Assembly: GCA_950022295.1 (NCBI GenBank)
Contig: OX465595.1
Location: 226,699,770 to 226,763,769 of the forward strand
DNA length: 64,000 nucleotides
Source of the DNA: Bromus sterilis
Taxonomy: Eukaryota; Streptophyta; Magnoliopsida; Poales; Poaceae
Reading direction: 5' to 3'
A program made the translations under genes and the position numbers. The notes beneath the pieces were generated by a model, which searched no databases, was not told the DNA's origin, and saw only the letters and a program-made list of their open reading frames with translations. Shown here in pieces: positions 34,100 through 44,574 of the stretch (its first letter is position 1; every line of letters starts with the position of its first letter).

Positions 34100-34692
34100 A
34101 CTTGGTATCAGATTCTTACTGACAGTAGGATCCCTTTTATGGCCGAAGTCGAGTCTAGACATAAACTATTTTGTAGTTACTAAGTTAGTTATCGGAGAGT
34201 AGGATTCTTTTTCCTCCTTATCCATGCTCTGGTCAGGACAAGTGTCGTAAGTGTTTTAATTCTTTCCTTATCCCCTTCAAACTCTAGGATCTTGAGTGTG
34301 TGAAGTATCGGAACCGTTACAATTCCTTGCTTCCAGCTTATTGTCTCGATTCCGATCTCAGGTTTGGGAATTCCTGTAGTACCTTTACCTTCTCCGATTT
34401 CAGGTATCATCTGGGTCATCCATTGCCATCCCTCCTTTTGCCGGTGTTTTGCGTCAAAAACACTATCCTTTGATCCGGTTATCGTTGTCATTCCTCCTCT
34501 TGGCACCGACGGTTTCGTATTTTCGACGATGTTGTCTCCCTGCGGAAAGTTTCTCGACGGAAGTTCGACGTCGACATGGAGCAGAGTCCCTTGTTGGTGG
34601 TGTTTAAGATTGTTGTCTCCCTTTTCTCTCCCCTCCTGTCCCCCGGATCGTCCAGAATCTCGGGACGAGATCCCTTGTTGGTTGTGTTGTAT
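34100..34692 (+). other. Internal domain of giant-LTR copy 2, non-coding
   Basis: 593 bases; PBS TGGTATCAGA at 34,103-34,112 (ten bases matching the initiator tRNA-Met complement), then sequence related to the complement of 9,766-10,371. Near the 3' LTR the motif CCCTTGTTGGTGG/TTG occurs twice (34,588 and 34,671). Confidence 0.75.
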
Positions 34693-36336
34693 TGTAACAA
34701 CCCAGATTTCACAAAAATTAAAAAAAATGTTTTCGGTGTGAATTGTTCGATTGTCTGATTTGTTTGTGGTGTTTGCATCCCCGATTTATCGATTGACGAT
34801 AATTTTTCCCCCTCTTATGTCGTACCGGACGCAGACCGACCTTCCCACCTTGACACTCGACCTTTGCGACACCGGATTTCACCCGATCACCTCGCGAAAA
34901 CCGCTCGAGACCAGCCGTAGCCAACAGAACGAAAAATCCCGCTTAATAATTAAACGGGTTATTTTTATAGCACAGCGGAAATTGTTCTCAGAACGGTTCC
35001 AGCGCGAGGTGAACGCCGCCGGCTCGACGCACTGATCGCGCAGTTCGAAGTTTTACCCGAATCGGAGGTCCTGCGGACCCCCGGCGGTCAGAAACGTAAA
35101 CACCGCACGCGCGAGAGAAAAGACGGGGATGTTTTTGCAAACTGCCAGCCACTTGGGATATATAAAGACCACCATACTCCCACCCTCTTTCTAGGGTTTC
35201 CCCTAAGCCAAAATTGCAGCCACCCCCTCACAATTGCCCCAAAAATACCTCATTTTCGTCCTTTTGCTAGCCCATCAGATCTGGACCGTCAGATCGCCCG
35301 ATCTGACTACGAGGAAGCCGCCACGTCACCAGTTGGGGTTCCCCAGCCAGCCCGCACCCAAGCTCCTCCCATGGTCGAGCCTCCCACTGCCTGCACGTGG
35401 AGGCTGCCGCCGCCACCCGACGGCGAGACCCCGGCCGCCAGCACCCTGCAGGTCCACCCCTCGCGCGCCCTGCATCTCCCTCTCCTCTCCTTCCCTTCTC
35501 TCTCCCCTTCTCTCCCTCCCTAACCTCCTCTCTCTCTGTGTGTTCGCGAGGAGATGCCATTGATGGCCTTCGAAGCTCGCGCCGACCTGGAACCTCACCG
35601 CGCCGCCACGGGACAGAGGCGACGGCTGCCCCAGCGACCGGATCCGGCAGATCCGCGCCGCCCTCCTTGGCCCCAGGGTCCCCGCCATCGGACCTTGCCG
35701 GAGGAGACAGCCGGTGCCACCAGTTCCCGTCAGGAACGATGAGCACTCCTGCCCGCCCCGCACGCCTGCGCGTGCTCGCCCGCGTGGGCCTAGCAACCGC
35801 GCCCCTCGGCCCAGCGCATCCCAGTCGGCCTCCTTCTCCTTTGGGAGAGAATCCGCTATCCGCCGCCCATTGCTCACGGGCCAGGCCCAGCTCGGTGAGC
35901 ATAGCGCCCCTCCCCCTTTTTTCTATTTTTTCCTCGTTTTTCTTTTCTTGCTGAAGTTGGGCCGGCCTATGGCAATGTGAAGCTCGTGTGCACAACTTAG
36001 TAAATCTCGCCCACCCTGCTTAGACCCAGTTGCAGTAGCTTTCGGCCCGTTAAATGTTTAATTATTTTCTGGGCTTAATAAAATTGGCAGATTGTATTAT
36101 TTTTCTTGCGGTAGCTATATCTTTTAAACCGTAGCTCGGATCACGACGCGTTAAACATGAAACTTGCTTAGTTTTTTGTTTAGTTTAATAAAATATGTTC
36201 TTTTGCCATGTTTGACTTTATTTACATGTTGTTTGACTGCTAATTACACTTTTTTCCACCGTAAATTGTTTCCTTAATAAATTTTTAACCGTTGCTCTAT
36301 TTAAAATGTTCCTTATATGTAACTTGACTAGAATTG
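34693..36336 (+). repeat. 3' LTR of giant-LTR copy 2, truncated
   Basis: Starts TGTAACAACCCAG. Its TATA box (TATATAAAG, 35,159-35,167) and donor-like CTCGGTGAGC (35,891-35,900) align with those of the 5' LTR. The GC-rich leader differs by small indels that alter every long ORF, evidence that these ORFs are not maintained. Confidence 0.85.
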
Positions 36337-37383
36337 ACTCACACCAAGCACGATATTTCGTGGATCAGCAGTGAAATCCACATCTTCACCTTTTAGTGCT
36401 CTCCACTGGCTAGCATCTAAGGGGTGTCTCAACTTTGGCTCATCTCCATCATCCGGCTTCTCTCGTTCCTTGTACTAGCGCATTAGCTCTGCTTCCTTAC
36501 GATCAACGAAATACCGTTGCAGACGGGCAGTCAACGGAAAGTACCACACAACTTTCTGAGGAGTTTTCGTCTTTCCATCCTTCTTGTATTGAGAAACATT
36601 GCACTTCGGACAAATGGTTTTTTCTGTGTTCTCGTTCCGATAAATGATGCAATCGTTGATGCATGCATGGTATCTAACGTGTGTCAAATCAAGAGGGCAC
36701 ACGATTTTCTTGGTTTCCTCGATACTAGTAGGACACATGTTCCCCTTGGGATAAGTTTCTTTTAGAAAATTCAAATGCTCATCGAGGCTTTTGTTACTCC
36801 GTTTGTTTTTTGCCTTCGTCTTTAGAAGACCGAGCGTGAAACTCAAGCGGGTGTCCTCTGGTCGGCAACCTTCATACAGTGGAGTCTTCGAGTCTAACTC
36901 CAGTTGTGCCAGCTTGGCCTCCTCTCTAGAAGCATCTCTTTCGCTAGTCGTATTCTTGCGAAGCAGTTCTCGAATATGAGGGTCTTGCATGACTAAACTT
37001 AGTACAAACGAATCAGATTGTTACGTTCCACCGTCTTCTCCATGTCCACAATCTTGTTCTTCATTTATGACATCTTCTCCATGTCCAGCATCTTCTTCAT
37101 GTACGACATCTTCTCCATGCCCAGCATCTTCTTCATGTACATCTTCTCCATGTCCGGCATCCTCAAAATCATCTTCAGTTATCCATCGAGTGTAGCCATT
37201 CATGAAACCATGCATGACCAGGTGCGCCTTCAAATGGCCACCTTTGAAAGGGTCTATCTAGACTTGTTCTTTGCATTTTCGACACAGACATTTTATCTCC
37301 ATGCGATTATTTTCATGCATGTCAGCCACCGCGGCTCCCAAAAATCTTGTCAAGTGATTTAAATTCTTCTTCATGTTTCCTGC
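36337..37383 (-). pseudogene. TNP2: CACTA transposase TNP2, N-terminal part
   Basis: From Met 37,383: MKKNLNHLTRFLGAAVADMH, KCLCRKCKEQV with a TAG, GGHLKAHLVMHGFMNGYTRW, an acidic repeat, a TAA at about 37,021, then LDEHLNFLKETYPKGNMCPT, HACINDCIIYRNE, ICPKCNVSQYKKDGK, VVWYFPLTARLQRYF, a TAG in place of Trp, RHPLDASQWRALKGE, FTADPRNIVLGVS. These are successive conserved blocks of plant TNP2 transposases: the zinc-binding-like N-terminus and the region before the DDE core. Translation stops being TNP2 exactly at 36,337 where the LTR fragment begins, so the catalytic core is lost. Three in-frame stops confirm a pseudogene. Confidence 0.8.
37050..37190 (-). repeat. Tandem repeat coding for acidic GHGEDV units in TNP2
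   Basis: Four units of about 33-36 bases encode variants of EEDAGHGEDVVH. On the plus strand they read CATCTTCTCCATG with small changes. Such acidic repeats near the TNP2 N-terminus vary in number between elements. Confidence 0.75.
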
Positions 37384-38103
37384 ACGGTGTAAATTAATAA
37401 AAAATCAAAACATTTATAATCATGCATAAACTCTCTTACAAAAATTTGGCACGACCTTCCCTAAAAAAGGACATAAATCGACATTTCAGCAAAACATAGG
37501 CAACTTTCATCCTTTTTATGCGCGCACATCATTCGATGATTCAACAAATACATAACCAACTTGGTCATCATCATTTAACACATAATCAAATTAATTAACC
37601 TCTCCCTCAAGTGGTCTGTCAGACACACAAAAAGTCATCATTTTCAAAAAGCACAACTTTTTACCAACCTAAATATGAAAGATGATCTCCTTGCTAGCTA
37701 GTTGGGAGGAAAGATGATCAAGAGAGGAAATGAGAGTGTGGGATCTAGTTGGTGGGAGAGAATGCAATGCAAGAGAGTAAAACAGAGCTAGCTATATCAC
37801 ATATGTAGGAGTGAGAAAGATGAGCAAAGGAAAGAGTGAGGGGAGCCATGTTTAATGGAGATGGTGGAGCGCAAAGAAGAGTGGTGTGAGGAGGAAGGGG
37901 AGGTAGTAGAGTGTGAGGAGGAAAGGGAGAAAAAGAGAGGGAAAGAGAGCATTTAATGCTCTCAGCACACAATCAGCAGCGCGGGGCACGAATGCGCGTC
38001 TCAACTAACCTAGCAATCTACAACGCGGGGTAGCTGATAGGTGGGACCACAAAACAGGGCCAGGGCTAGCGGCATTAGCAGCGCGTGTCTGGTCAGCGAC
38101 GCT
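37384..38103 (-). promoter_or_regulatory. TNP2 upstream region and CACTA right subterminal repeats
   Basis: No ORF in TNP2 sense. The leader at 37,437-37,510 resembles that of ORF2. A purine-rich stretch (37,700-37,960) precedes four copies of the GCGCGGGG / AACGCGGGG word (37,979, 38,021 and at 38,082-38,103 in altered form). The terminal bases CTAGTAGTG expected for the TIR are absent. Confidence 0.55.
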
Positions 38104-38253
38104 GATGAGGACATCCCTAATGATAGTACATCCCCAACTCTTCCTGATGAACAAGCCAATCAAATCAGACTTGGACCTATTACAAGATCTCGTGCAAAGC
38201 TAATAGAACAACAGGTGAACTTGCTCTTAATAGAATCTGATGTTGTGCTTAAT
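38104..38253 (+). pseudogene. C-terminal tail of a gypsy polyprotein
   Basis: Plus strand DEDIPNDSTSPTLPDEQANQ, LGPITRSRAKLIEQQVNLL then a stop at 38,253. GPITRSRAK-type endings follow the chromodomain in chromovirus (Tekay-like) polyproteins of grasses. It is joined on the left to CACTA sequence and lies 5' of the LTR of element E, that is, on the wrong side for the gag that follows. Confidence 0.6.
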
Positions 38254-38354
38254 TAGAATTATATACTGCATAAGTCTTTGTATGTTTGCATGATCAGGTA
38301 CCATGAATTAGACGAGAAGCAGAAAGAAGAAGAAGAGGTTCGGGAACGAGAAGC

Positions 38355-39110
38355 TGATGCTCCAGGAACCGGACGTCCGATCCAAGTCGGACGTCCGACG
38401 CTGTTGACATGGACGCGAGAAGCCAAGCCATCAATCAAGCAGAAGCTTTAGGGACCGGACGTTCAACGCCTACCGGACGTCCGTCGACCGGACGTCCGAT
38501 CCGTACCGGAAATAGGGTCCCTCGAGGACAGAAGCTTTGACGACAAATGCATCAGAAATCCGACAGCTGTCGGAATTAGGGTGCCCCATGTACAGAAGAG
38601 TTATGCGTTATAACTACCGGAATTCCGACCTCCACCGGACGTCCGATGGTCCCGACGGACAACCGATACACACCGGACGTCCGACCTGGCTACGCGCAGA
38701 TTTCAGGGCTGCGGCCCTTGTATCCAACTCTAGACCCCCTATCTTATAAATACTTAGCCCCCAGAGCGTTTTAGGTTTAGACCACGTTTAGATAAACCCT
38801 AGTTCTAGAGAATTGCTCCAAGCATTCATCTTGAATCATATACTTCAATTCGTATCAATCTGAAGTGTTGCTAATGCAAGTTTTGTGTGATCTGTTGTTC
38901 CACTCGGAATTAGTAGATTTGAAATTACCGTCTCGTGGTCGACAGCTACGTTGCGCAAGTGTGTGAAGTTGTGAATATCCAAAGGGTAGAAAGTTGTCGC
39001 ATTGGCAACAGGGATCTAGCGACGAGAGTTCATCGGCTACATACAAGTTATCTCATATCGCCCTCATATTCACGGTACGCTTACTGAGAAGATCGGGCCA
39101 CCCCATATCA
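38355..39110 (+). repeat. LTR of chromovirus-like gypsy element E
   Basis: The right end is secure: CCCATATCA at 39,110, three bases before the PBS. The left end is uncertain: TGATGCTCC at 38,355 gives TGAT/ATCA ends and follows a purine-rich run (38,311-38,352) that could be the PPT. TATA box CTTATAAATA at 38,743-38,752. The segment between 38,371 and 38,690 carries a cluster of CGGACGTCCG palindromes. Confidence 0.6.
38371..38690. repeat. Cluster of CCGGACGTCCGA palindromic motifs
   Basis: About seven copies, exact or with one change, of a 10-12 base palindrome around CGGACGTCCG (near 38,371, 38,387, 38,455, 38,471, 38,486, 38,635 and 38,672), spaced irregularly, all upstream of the TATA box. 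The core GACGTC is an ACGT-type site of the sort bound by plant bZIP factors, by general knowledge. Confidence 0.75.
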
Positions 39111-39113
39111 TCT

Positions 39114-39123
39114 TGGTATCAGA
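39114..39123 (+). promoter_or_regulatory. Primer-binding site, initiator tRNA-Met, element E
   Basis: TGGTATCAGA, ten bases complementary to initiator tRNA-Met, then TT instead of GC. Confidence 0.8.
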
Positions 39124-39825
39124 TTTCCAGTGTTACCTCGGTAAGCATCCACACAATCCATCCTTTAGATTGTTTTTTCTTTCGTCCTATCCAGAAAAAA
39201 GCCATACAAAAATATTAGGATTTCTAGTTTTTTCCATAACTTAGACTGCATCGGAGTCATTGTTTTAGTTGATGTTTCGTTGTGTTCTTTCCCCGAAAAT
39301 TCTCCACGGTGCGACATATTTTGGTCTAAAGAGAAAGAGGAGATAGAAGTTACTGTATCAGTATTGTTGAAATCTTGACAAGTGTGGAAAAGAGTCAGAA
39401 AAATAAAAAAAATGAGAAAAAAGAGAAAGAAGTGTGATCGAAAAGAGTTATCAAAGAGTGCAAAGAGATACATAAGTGCTCCAAGGGAAATATCAAAGTG
39501 GTGAGCTTTTGAGAGGCCTTACTTCCTTTTGTCTCCACTGTGTGAGTTTTTCCTTGGGTTTGTACCACACGATCAGCACTAGGACTTGACTTCGGTGTAG
39601 TTAGGGTACCATACCTATAGATCCACCACATATATCCTTCTTTGTCGTGTGTTCACTCTTTTACTCGGGTATTCACTTCATCACATCCGTGCATTAGTCC
39701 TCCATCCGAACGGGTACGCATTACTATTCACTTTGGAACGGTAAGATTCACCTTTTCTTGTCAGTTTTGAGTGAGTTGTGAGTGTCCACCAAAAGTTTTT
39801 TATTTAGTGCACTAACCTACTAATC
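39124..39825 (+). other. 5' leader of element E
   Basis: Non-coding stretch between PBS and gag start, rich in AAAAAGA runs (39,400-39,440). No conserved ORF. Typical length for a gypsy leader. Confidence 0.5.
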
Positions 39826-41085
39826 ATGTCTCAAAGTGGTTTTGATGTGATGCAGAAACAGGATAAGGATGCTCCCGTTACATAGGCGGCCTATGAGGGG
39901 CTGCGTGATCATTTCACGGATATGATCACTAAAATCGCTGATAATGTCGATACTAATATGCAAGCGGTCCAACTGAAAGTGGACGCCACTTAAGCTACCG
40001 TCACCACCATGCAAACACAACTCAATGTTCTCCAAGAAAGTATACAACAGTTGACAACGTCTTTTAATGGGCTGCAAGCCACGATTGACCAACGTCAACA
40101 GGGAGGCCAGGAAAATAATGGTAGTGTCCATGGTGACAATGACATCTTGAGGGGAAATCAAGGCCGTGGGCGTGGTGCTCAAGGGCCGGTTCGCCAACCT
40201 CAACTTGGTTTTGGTGCGCGCTGTCTACCCATTCAGGAAGAAGATGTCCTGAGCAAGCCCAAGTTTACAATTCCTAAATTTGAAGGCTCCACGGATGTGG
40301 AAGAGTACCTCACATGGGATCTTAAGATGGAGAAATTATGGCATTTGCATGATTATTCTGAGGACAAGAAGATCAAGATTTCTTCCTCTGAGTTTTACGG
40401 TTATGCCTTGCGTTGGTGGGAGAGTGTTTTGACCGAGATACAAGAAACCAATGGGCAGCCTATTCGTACATGGCGTGACATGAAGGCGACCATGAAATCT
40501 CGGTTTGTTCCCACTAATTACTTACGGACTGTTTTTGATAAATTGCAACAATTGAAGCAAGGTACTTTGTCTGTTGATTCATACTATATGGATAAGGAGA
40601 TGATGCTGCAACGTGCACGAGTTCACAAATTAGTTGAGATGACTATCCAACGTTTTCTCCATGGGCTGAAATTTAACATCAAGAGTATTGTGCGGCATCA
40701 TCAATACTACAACATGAATGAGTTGCTACATCTTGCACAGGAGGCTGGATCCCAGCTTGCAGAAGAGGCACAACTTAAATCAAGATACTCACCATCTAGC
40801 AGGTTTTCTCCAAGGACACCATCTGCTGCGCCTATGGAGAGCCCGAGTGCTTCTAACCTCCCTTATTCTTCATATTCCAAACCAGCCTCCAATGTTTCTA
40901 TGGCCAAGAAGCCAGCTGCACCTGTCCCTAGTGCAGGCTCCAATATGTCTCCAGCTCGTACTCGAGAGATGACTTGTCACGCTTGCAGTTATTTGGGTCA
41001 CTTCAAGAGAGATTGCCCGAACAAAAAGGTCATGTTCATTAATGAGGACACCGGTGAATATGAAACCGGTGTGATGAAGACCCAT
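39826..41085 (+). pseudogene. gag: Gag of chromovirus-like element E
   Basis: Met 39,826 (MSQSGFDVMQKQDKDAPVT), stops at 39,883 and 39,991, then an open frame to 41,085. The core reads PKFTIPKFEGSTDVEEYLTW, YGYALRWWESVLTE, TWRDMKATMKSRFVPTNYLR, YMDKEMMLQRARVHKLVEMT: the retrotransposon gag capsid domain. A Ser/Pro-rich linker follows and then a zinc knuckle CHACSYLGHFKRDCPNKK (C-x2-C-x4-H-x4-C, complete). A frameshift at about 41,085-41,093 separates it from protease. It would form the capsid and bind genomic RNA. Confidence 0.85.
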
Positions 41086-41845
41086 CTGCATTTGTTGACG
41101 AGGGATACAACAGTGAAGAAGGCATGAATGCTTTTCCGTCGCATGCGCCTACTATTGTTGTGTCACAACGTGCTCTTACTGTGCAGCCCAAATCTGAATC
41201 TCAGCGCTGCAATATGTTCCAAACCAAAGCATTAGTTGGCCACAACAAATCTTGCAAAGTGATCATTGATGGAGGTAGATGTCGCAACCTCGCAAGCAAG
41301 GAGTTATGTGCCTAGCTAAATCTGAAATACTTACCTCACCCAAATCCATATTATGTCCACTGGTTGAGTGAAAGTGCTGAGATGAAAGTGAATCATATGG
41401 TGCGCGTGAATTTTGAGATAGGCTCATACCAGGATTCCATTGATTTTGATGTGGTGCCTATGAAAGTTTGCCATATTATTTTGGGTCGACCGTGGTTATA
41501 TGACCGCCATGTGCAACACAATGGCCGATCCAATACATATCATTTTGAATTCAAGGGAAAGAAAGTTAATCTCCATCCTATGTCCCCACAGCAAATTGTG
41601 AATGAGTCTCGTCAGAAAGTAGAGGTGAATTTAGGACCTACACGAGAGAACAATGTAATAGTTGTGAGTGATAATATAATGAAAAGTGCGAGAGAGACTA
41701 GTTTGCTTACATTAGCCACCAAAGAAGACATGAAAGAATTTAGTGAGGATCCTACAGCCATGCCACTTGTGCTTATGTACAAAGGCGAGGTGTTGCTTTC
41801 TAATGATAATCATCCTCTTTCTCCTGGTGTCTACTGTTTTGCAGG
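41086..41845 (+). pseudogene. Aspartic protease region of element E
   Basis: Frame after the shift: FVDEGYNSEEGMNAFPSHAP, KVIIDGGRCRNLASKELC, a stop at 41,313, then NPYYVHWLSESAEM, VRVNFEIGSYQDSIDFDVVP, CHIILGRPWLYDRHVQHNGR. The DGGRC box is the DSG/DTG active site in altered form (Gly then Arg where Gly-Ser is usual in this lineage), and ILGRPWL is the flap-side signature. One stop and two frame changes; inactive. Confidence 0.8.
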
Positions 41846-42118
41846 ACTATGATGATGTGTTTCCGGCGGAGGTTCCAGCGGGATTACCACCCTTGCGTGG
41901 TATTGAGCACCAAATTTATCTTATTCCGGGTGCTACTCTTCCCAACCGGGCACCATACAGGACTAATCCCCAAGAGACGAAGGAAATTCAGCAACAAGTA
42001 CAAGCGCTTCTGGACAAAGGGTATATTCGTGTCAGTCTTAGTCCTTGTGTTGTTCCTGTTATTTTGGTTCCAAAGAAATATGGTACATGGCGTATGTGAG
42101 TAGATTATAGAGCTATAA
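41846..42118 (+). pseudogene. Reverse transcriptase N-terminal fragment of element E
   Basis: DYDDVFPAEVPAGLPPLRGI, HQIYLIPGATLPNRAPYRTN, VQALLDKGYIRVSLSPCVVP, VPKKYGTWRM, TGA in place of Cys, VDYRAINNITI. This is the beginning of a Ty3/gypsy RT, ending before the first catalytic Asp. The reading stops at about 42,118, where minus-strand Athila protease sequence begins. Confidence 0.85.
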
Positions 42119-42853
42119 ATAATATAACTATTAGCAACTTCAACCGGAACATCCTCACAAATACCAATCGGGACGGCTGAAGAGAGATATCTGTAGGGAT
42201 TAGTTTATCTAAACAAAGCCTCTTATAAAGAGAAAAAAGGCAGAACACTCACTCCCGCACCAAGATCACATAAAGCAGTTTTGACATTATTATTCTTTAT
42301 GGAGCAAGGAATGGTGGGTATACCTGGATCACCAAGTTCCTCAGGAATCTTGCCACCGAAAGAGTAGTTAGCAAGCATAGTAGATATTTCCTCATTAGGG
42401 ACCTTTCTTTTATTAGTAACAATATATTTCATATATTTTGAATAAGGAGGTAATTTAATAGCATCAGTTAAAGGAATTTGAAGAAAAAGAGGTTTCATCC
42501 ATTCACAAAATTTATTATAATGTTCTTCTTCTTTGGTTTTGAGAGACTTACCTGGAAAGGGCATGGGTTTCTGTACCCATGGTTCTCTTTTCTTCCCGTG
42601 TCTTCTTGCAATGAAGTCTTCTCTATTATATTTCTTGCGTATCGAGTGCTTCTTCTTCTCAGACCTTGGGAGGATATTTCTTCTCCTTATCTTTTTTGGG
42701 TTCAGCACCGTCTTTAGTTTCACCATCAGGGGTAGATATACTATTTGGATCAATAGCAGGCTCTTCTTCTACTATGGGCTCATTTGAATTGTCAGCTTCC
42801 TTGTGTTTCTTCTTCTTTTTCTTGTTTTTCCGAGAGCTAACAAATTTTTCTTC
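42119..42853 (-). pseudogene. Athila-lineage protease region of element D
   Basis: Minus strand 42,753-42,223: PWVQKPMPFPGKSLKTKEEE, FLQIPLTDAIKLPPYSKYMK, EISTMLANYSFGGKIPEELG, GIPTIPCSIKNNNVKTALCD, LGAGVSVLPF, with LCDLGAGVSVLP as the altered Asp protease active site of Athila elements. After a stop, LYKRLCLDKLIPTDISLQ and, frameshifted, GICEDVPVEVANSYII to the junction. RT and integrase are gone. Confidence 0.75.
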
Positions 42854-44487
42854 CTACATTTGAGAATATTGCTCGATCCTCTTCGGATGCCCCTCTGGAT
42901 AGAGAGGGTCCTGGGTGAGTGTTCCACCCCGAGACTTTATACCATAGGCCTGTAAATTATCTTGGTTTTCATTGTTAGCAAGCAAATATTTTTGCACATC
43001 AGAAATTTGTTCAAGCTTAGTTTGAACCATATGAAAATGCCTAACAAGACATTTAACATCATTAATTGTTCTACCTATAACATCAAGCAAACTTTTGATA
43101 GCAAGAGTATTATCATGCAACTGACTTTGAATCCTCATATTAAAGTGATTTTGCTTCATAATAAAATTATCAAGCTCATCTAAACATTGATTAGGAGGTT
43201 TACCTTTAGGGATGTCACTTGCATTGAAATCTAAAAGAGAGTGTACCTGTACCAAGGGAGGATGAGTAGTAAGCTCACACAACTTCTCAATAGGAGGTAG
43301 ATTCTTCATGTCTTCATCTTTAATTACTTTTTGTCTTATAGACTTCTTTGCTTCTTGCATATCTTCGGGGCTTAGGACTAGCATGCCCCTCTTCTTTGGT
43401 GGTGGAGGTGGTTCATGGACGGACCAATCTTCGTGGTTCTTGGAAATCTTGCCCATTAGTTTTTCAGCATCGTCCGGTGTTCATTCTCTGAAAACACAGC
43501 CTGCATAACTATCCAAATAGGATCTAGAGTCATCGGTTAGACCAGCATAAAATATATCAAGTAATTCATTCTTAGGGACTCCATGTCCCGGTCTAGCCTT
43601 GATTAAACTGCAATACCTCCCCCAAGCAATAGGGAGGTGCTCATCCTGCAACAGTTTGAAGTTATAAATTCTTTGTAAAGCAGCATGTTGCTTATGAGCA
43701 GGAAAATACTTATCAACAAAATATTGAGCCAAATCTTGAGGACTCTTAATGGAACCATAGGGTAGTGCATCATACCATGCTTTAGCGTCTTCCTTTAAAG
43801 TAAAAGGAAGAATCTTAGTCGCATAAAAGTTTTCTATCCTCTCATCGGTAGTAAACAAGCCACCTAACTAAGTGAGTTTGGTCAGGTGTGCAATAGCATC
43901 ATCATTTTCTCTTCCATAAAAGGGGTCAGATTCAAGTGTGGATATAAGTGTATAAGTGAAAGATCAACAGATAAATCATAATCAGGATCAGTGATGAATA
44001 TAGGAGATGTAGCAAATTCAGTGTCAGGAGTAATCTTGTTCTTCCTGGAATGTTTTTCAAGTAGCTTGTTAACAGCACCAGGGTCAGAGTTAGCACACTC
44101 TGTAAGTTCCCTGCATAAATCATCATCAAGAATAATATAATCATCCTCAAGGAGTCTCTCCTTGAGTTTGTCTAGGTGTGGGTAACCAAAGGCTTTGCAA
44201 GTGGGAAAATAGGTAGCAGGAGTTTCAGTCTCGGACTGTCCTGCAACCTTAGCCATTTGAGATTCAAGATAGTGACCAAGAAAACCAATTTCCTCAAAAG
44301 TAGTAGAAGCATCATCAAAAGTATCGGACATAGTGACAGACTCAGTGGAAGTAGCATGTGGTGGTGGTGGTGAAGCAAACTTACTTATGAATGACGGTGA
44401 ATCAAGAGTAGCACTAGTTCTCAGAACAGAACATTTTCTTGTAGTGGATGGTAAGATCGGAACCTTGGGGTATCCTTTCTTACCCAT
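42854..44487 (-). pseudogene. gag: Athila-lineage Gag of element D
   Basis: Starts at Met about 44,487 (MGKKGYPKVPILPSTTRKCS), then TMSDTFDDASTTFEEIGFLG, LDDDLCRELTECANSDPGAV, a frameshift near 43,930, a stop after HLTKLT, then FYATKILPFTLKEDAKAWYD, LAQYFVDKYFPAHKQHAALQ, GRYCSLIKARPGHGVPKNEL, FYAGLTDDSRSYLDSYAGCV (capsid domain), a stop, DDAEKLMGKISKNHEDWS, a run of prolines, and a long C-terminal part ending TQDPLYPEGHPKRIEQ. I recognise it as the standard gag of autonomous Triticeae Athila elements. Two stops and one frameshift make it non-functional. Confidence 0.8.
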
Positions 44488-44543
44488 AGTGGATAAAGTG
44501 AAGCAGGCAGAATACTTCAAGTAGACTTGTAAATAAATCTATG

Positions 44544-44562
44544 CTCCCCGGCAACGGTGCCA
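44544..44562 (-). promoter_or_regulatory. Primer-binding site, tRNA-Asp, element D
   Basis: Minus strand TGGCACCGTTGCCGGGGA, one mismatch to the tRNA-Asp complement, 12 bases from the LTR. Confidence 0.85.
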
Positions 44563-44574
44563 GGAAACAGTACT

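Larger units (their letters stand above)
30319..36336 (+). mobile_element. Giant-LTR non-autonomous element, copy 2 (inverted to copy 1), 3' truncated
   Basis: 5' LTR 30,319-34,099, internal domain 34,100-34,692 with PBS, and the first 1,644 bases of the 3' LTR (34,693-36,336). The break at GACTAGAATTG leads directly into TNP2 coding sequence, so the rest of the LTR and part of TNP2 were deleted together. Same design as copy 1, opposite strand. Confidence 0.8.
20283..38103 (-). mobile_element. CACTA (DTC) element or two fused CACTA derivatives
   Basis: Left TIR CACTACTAGG at 20,283; both ends carry repeats of CCCGCGCTG (20,318-20,540 and 37,977-38,100). All coding pieces are on the minus strand: TNP2 N-terminus on the right (36,337-37,383), ORF2 in the middle (22,160-29,249) and Ulp1-like and viroplasmin-like exons on the left. 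TNP2 breaks off where the inverted giant-LTR element begins. The right TIR itself is missing: gypsy sequence starts at about 38,104. ORF2 and TNP2 have similar leaders, so the block may be two elements joined by deletion. Confidence 0.75.

Noticed and set aside
35267..35995. 242-residue minus-strand ORF (and a 185-residue plus-strand ORF over the same DNA)
   Set aside because: It lies in the GC-rich leader of a giant LTR, is open on both strands because stop codons are rare there, and is broken by indels in the sister LTR at 30,860-31,613.
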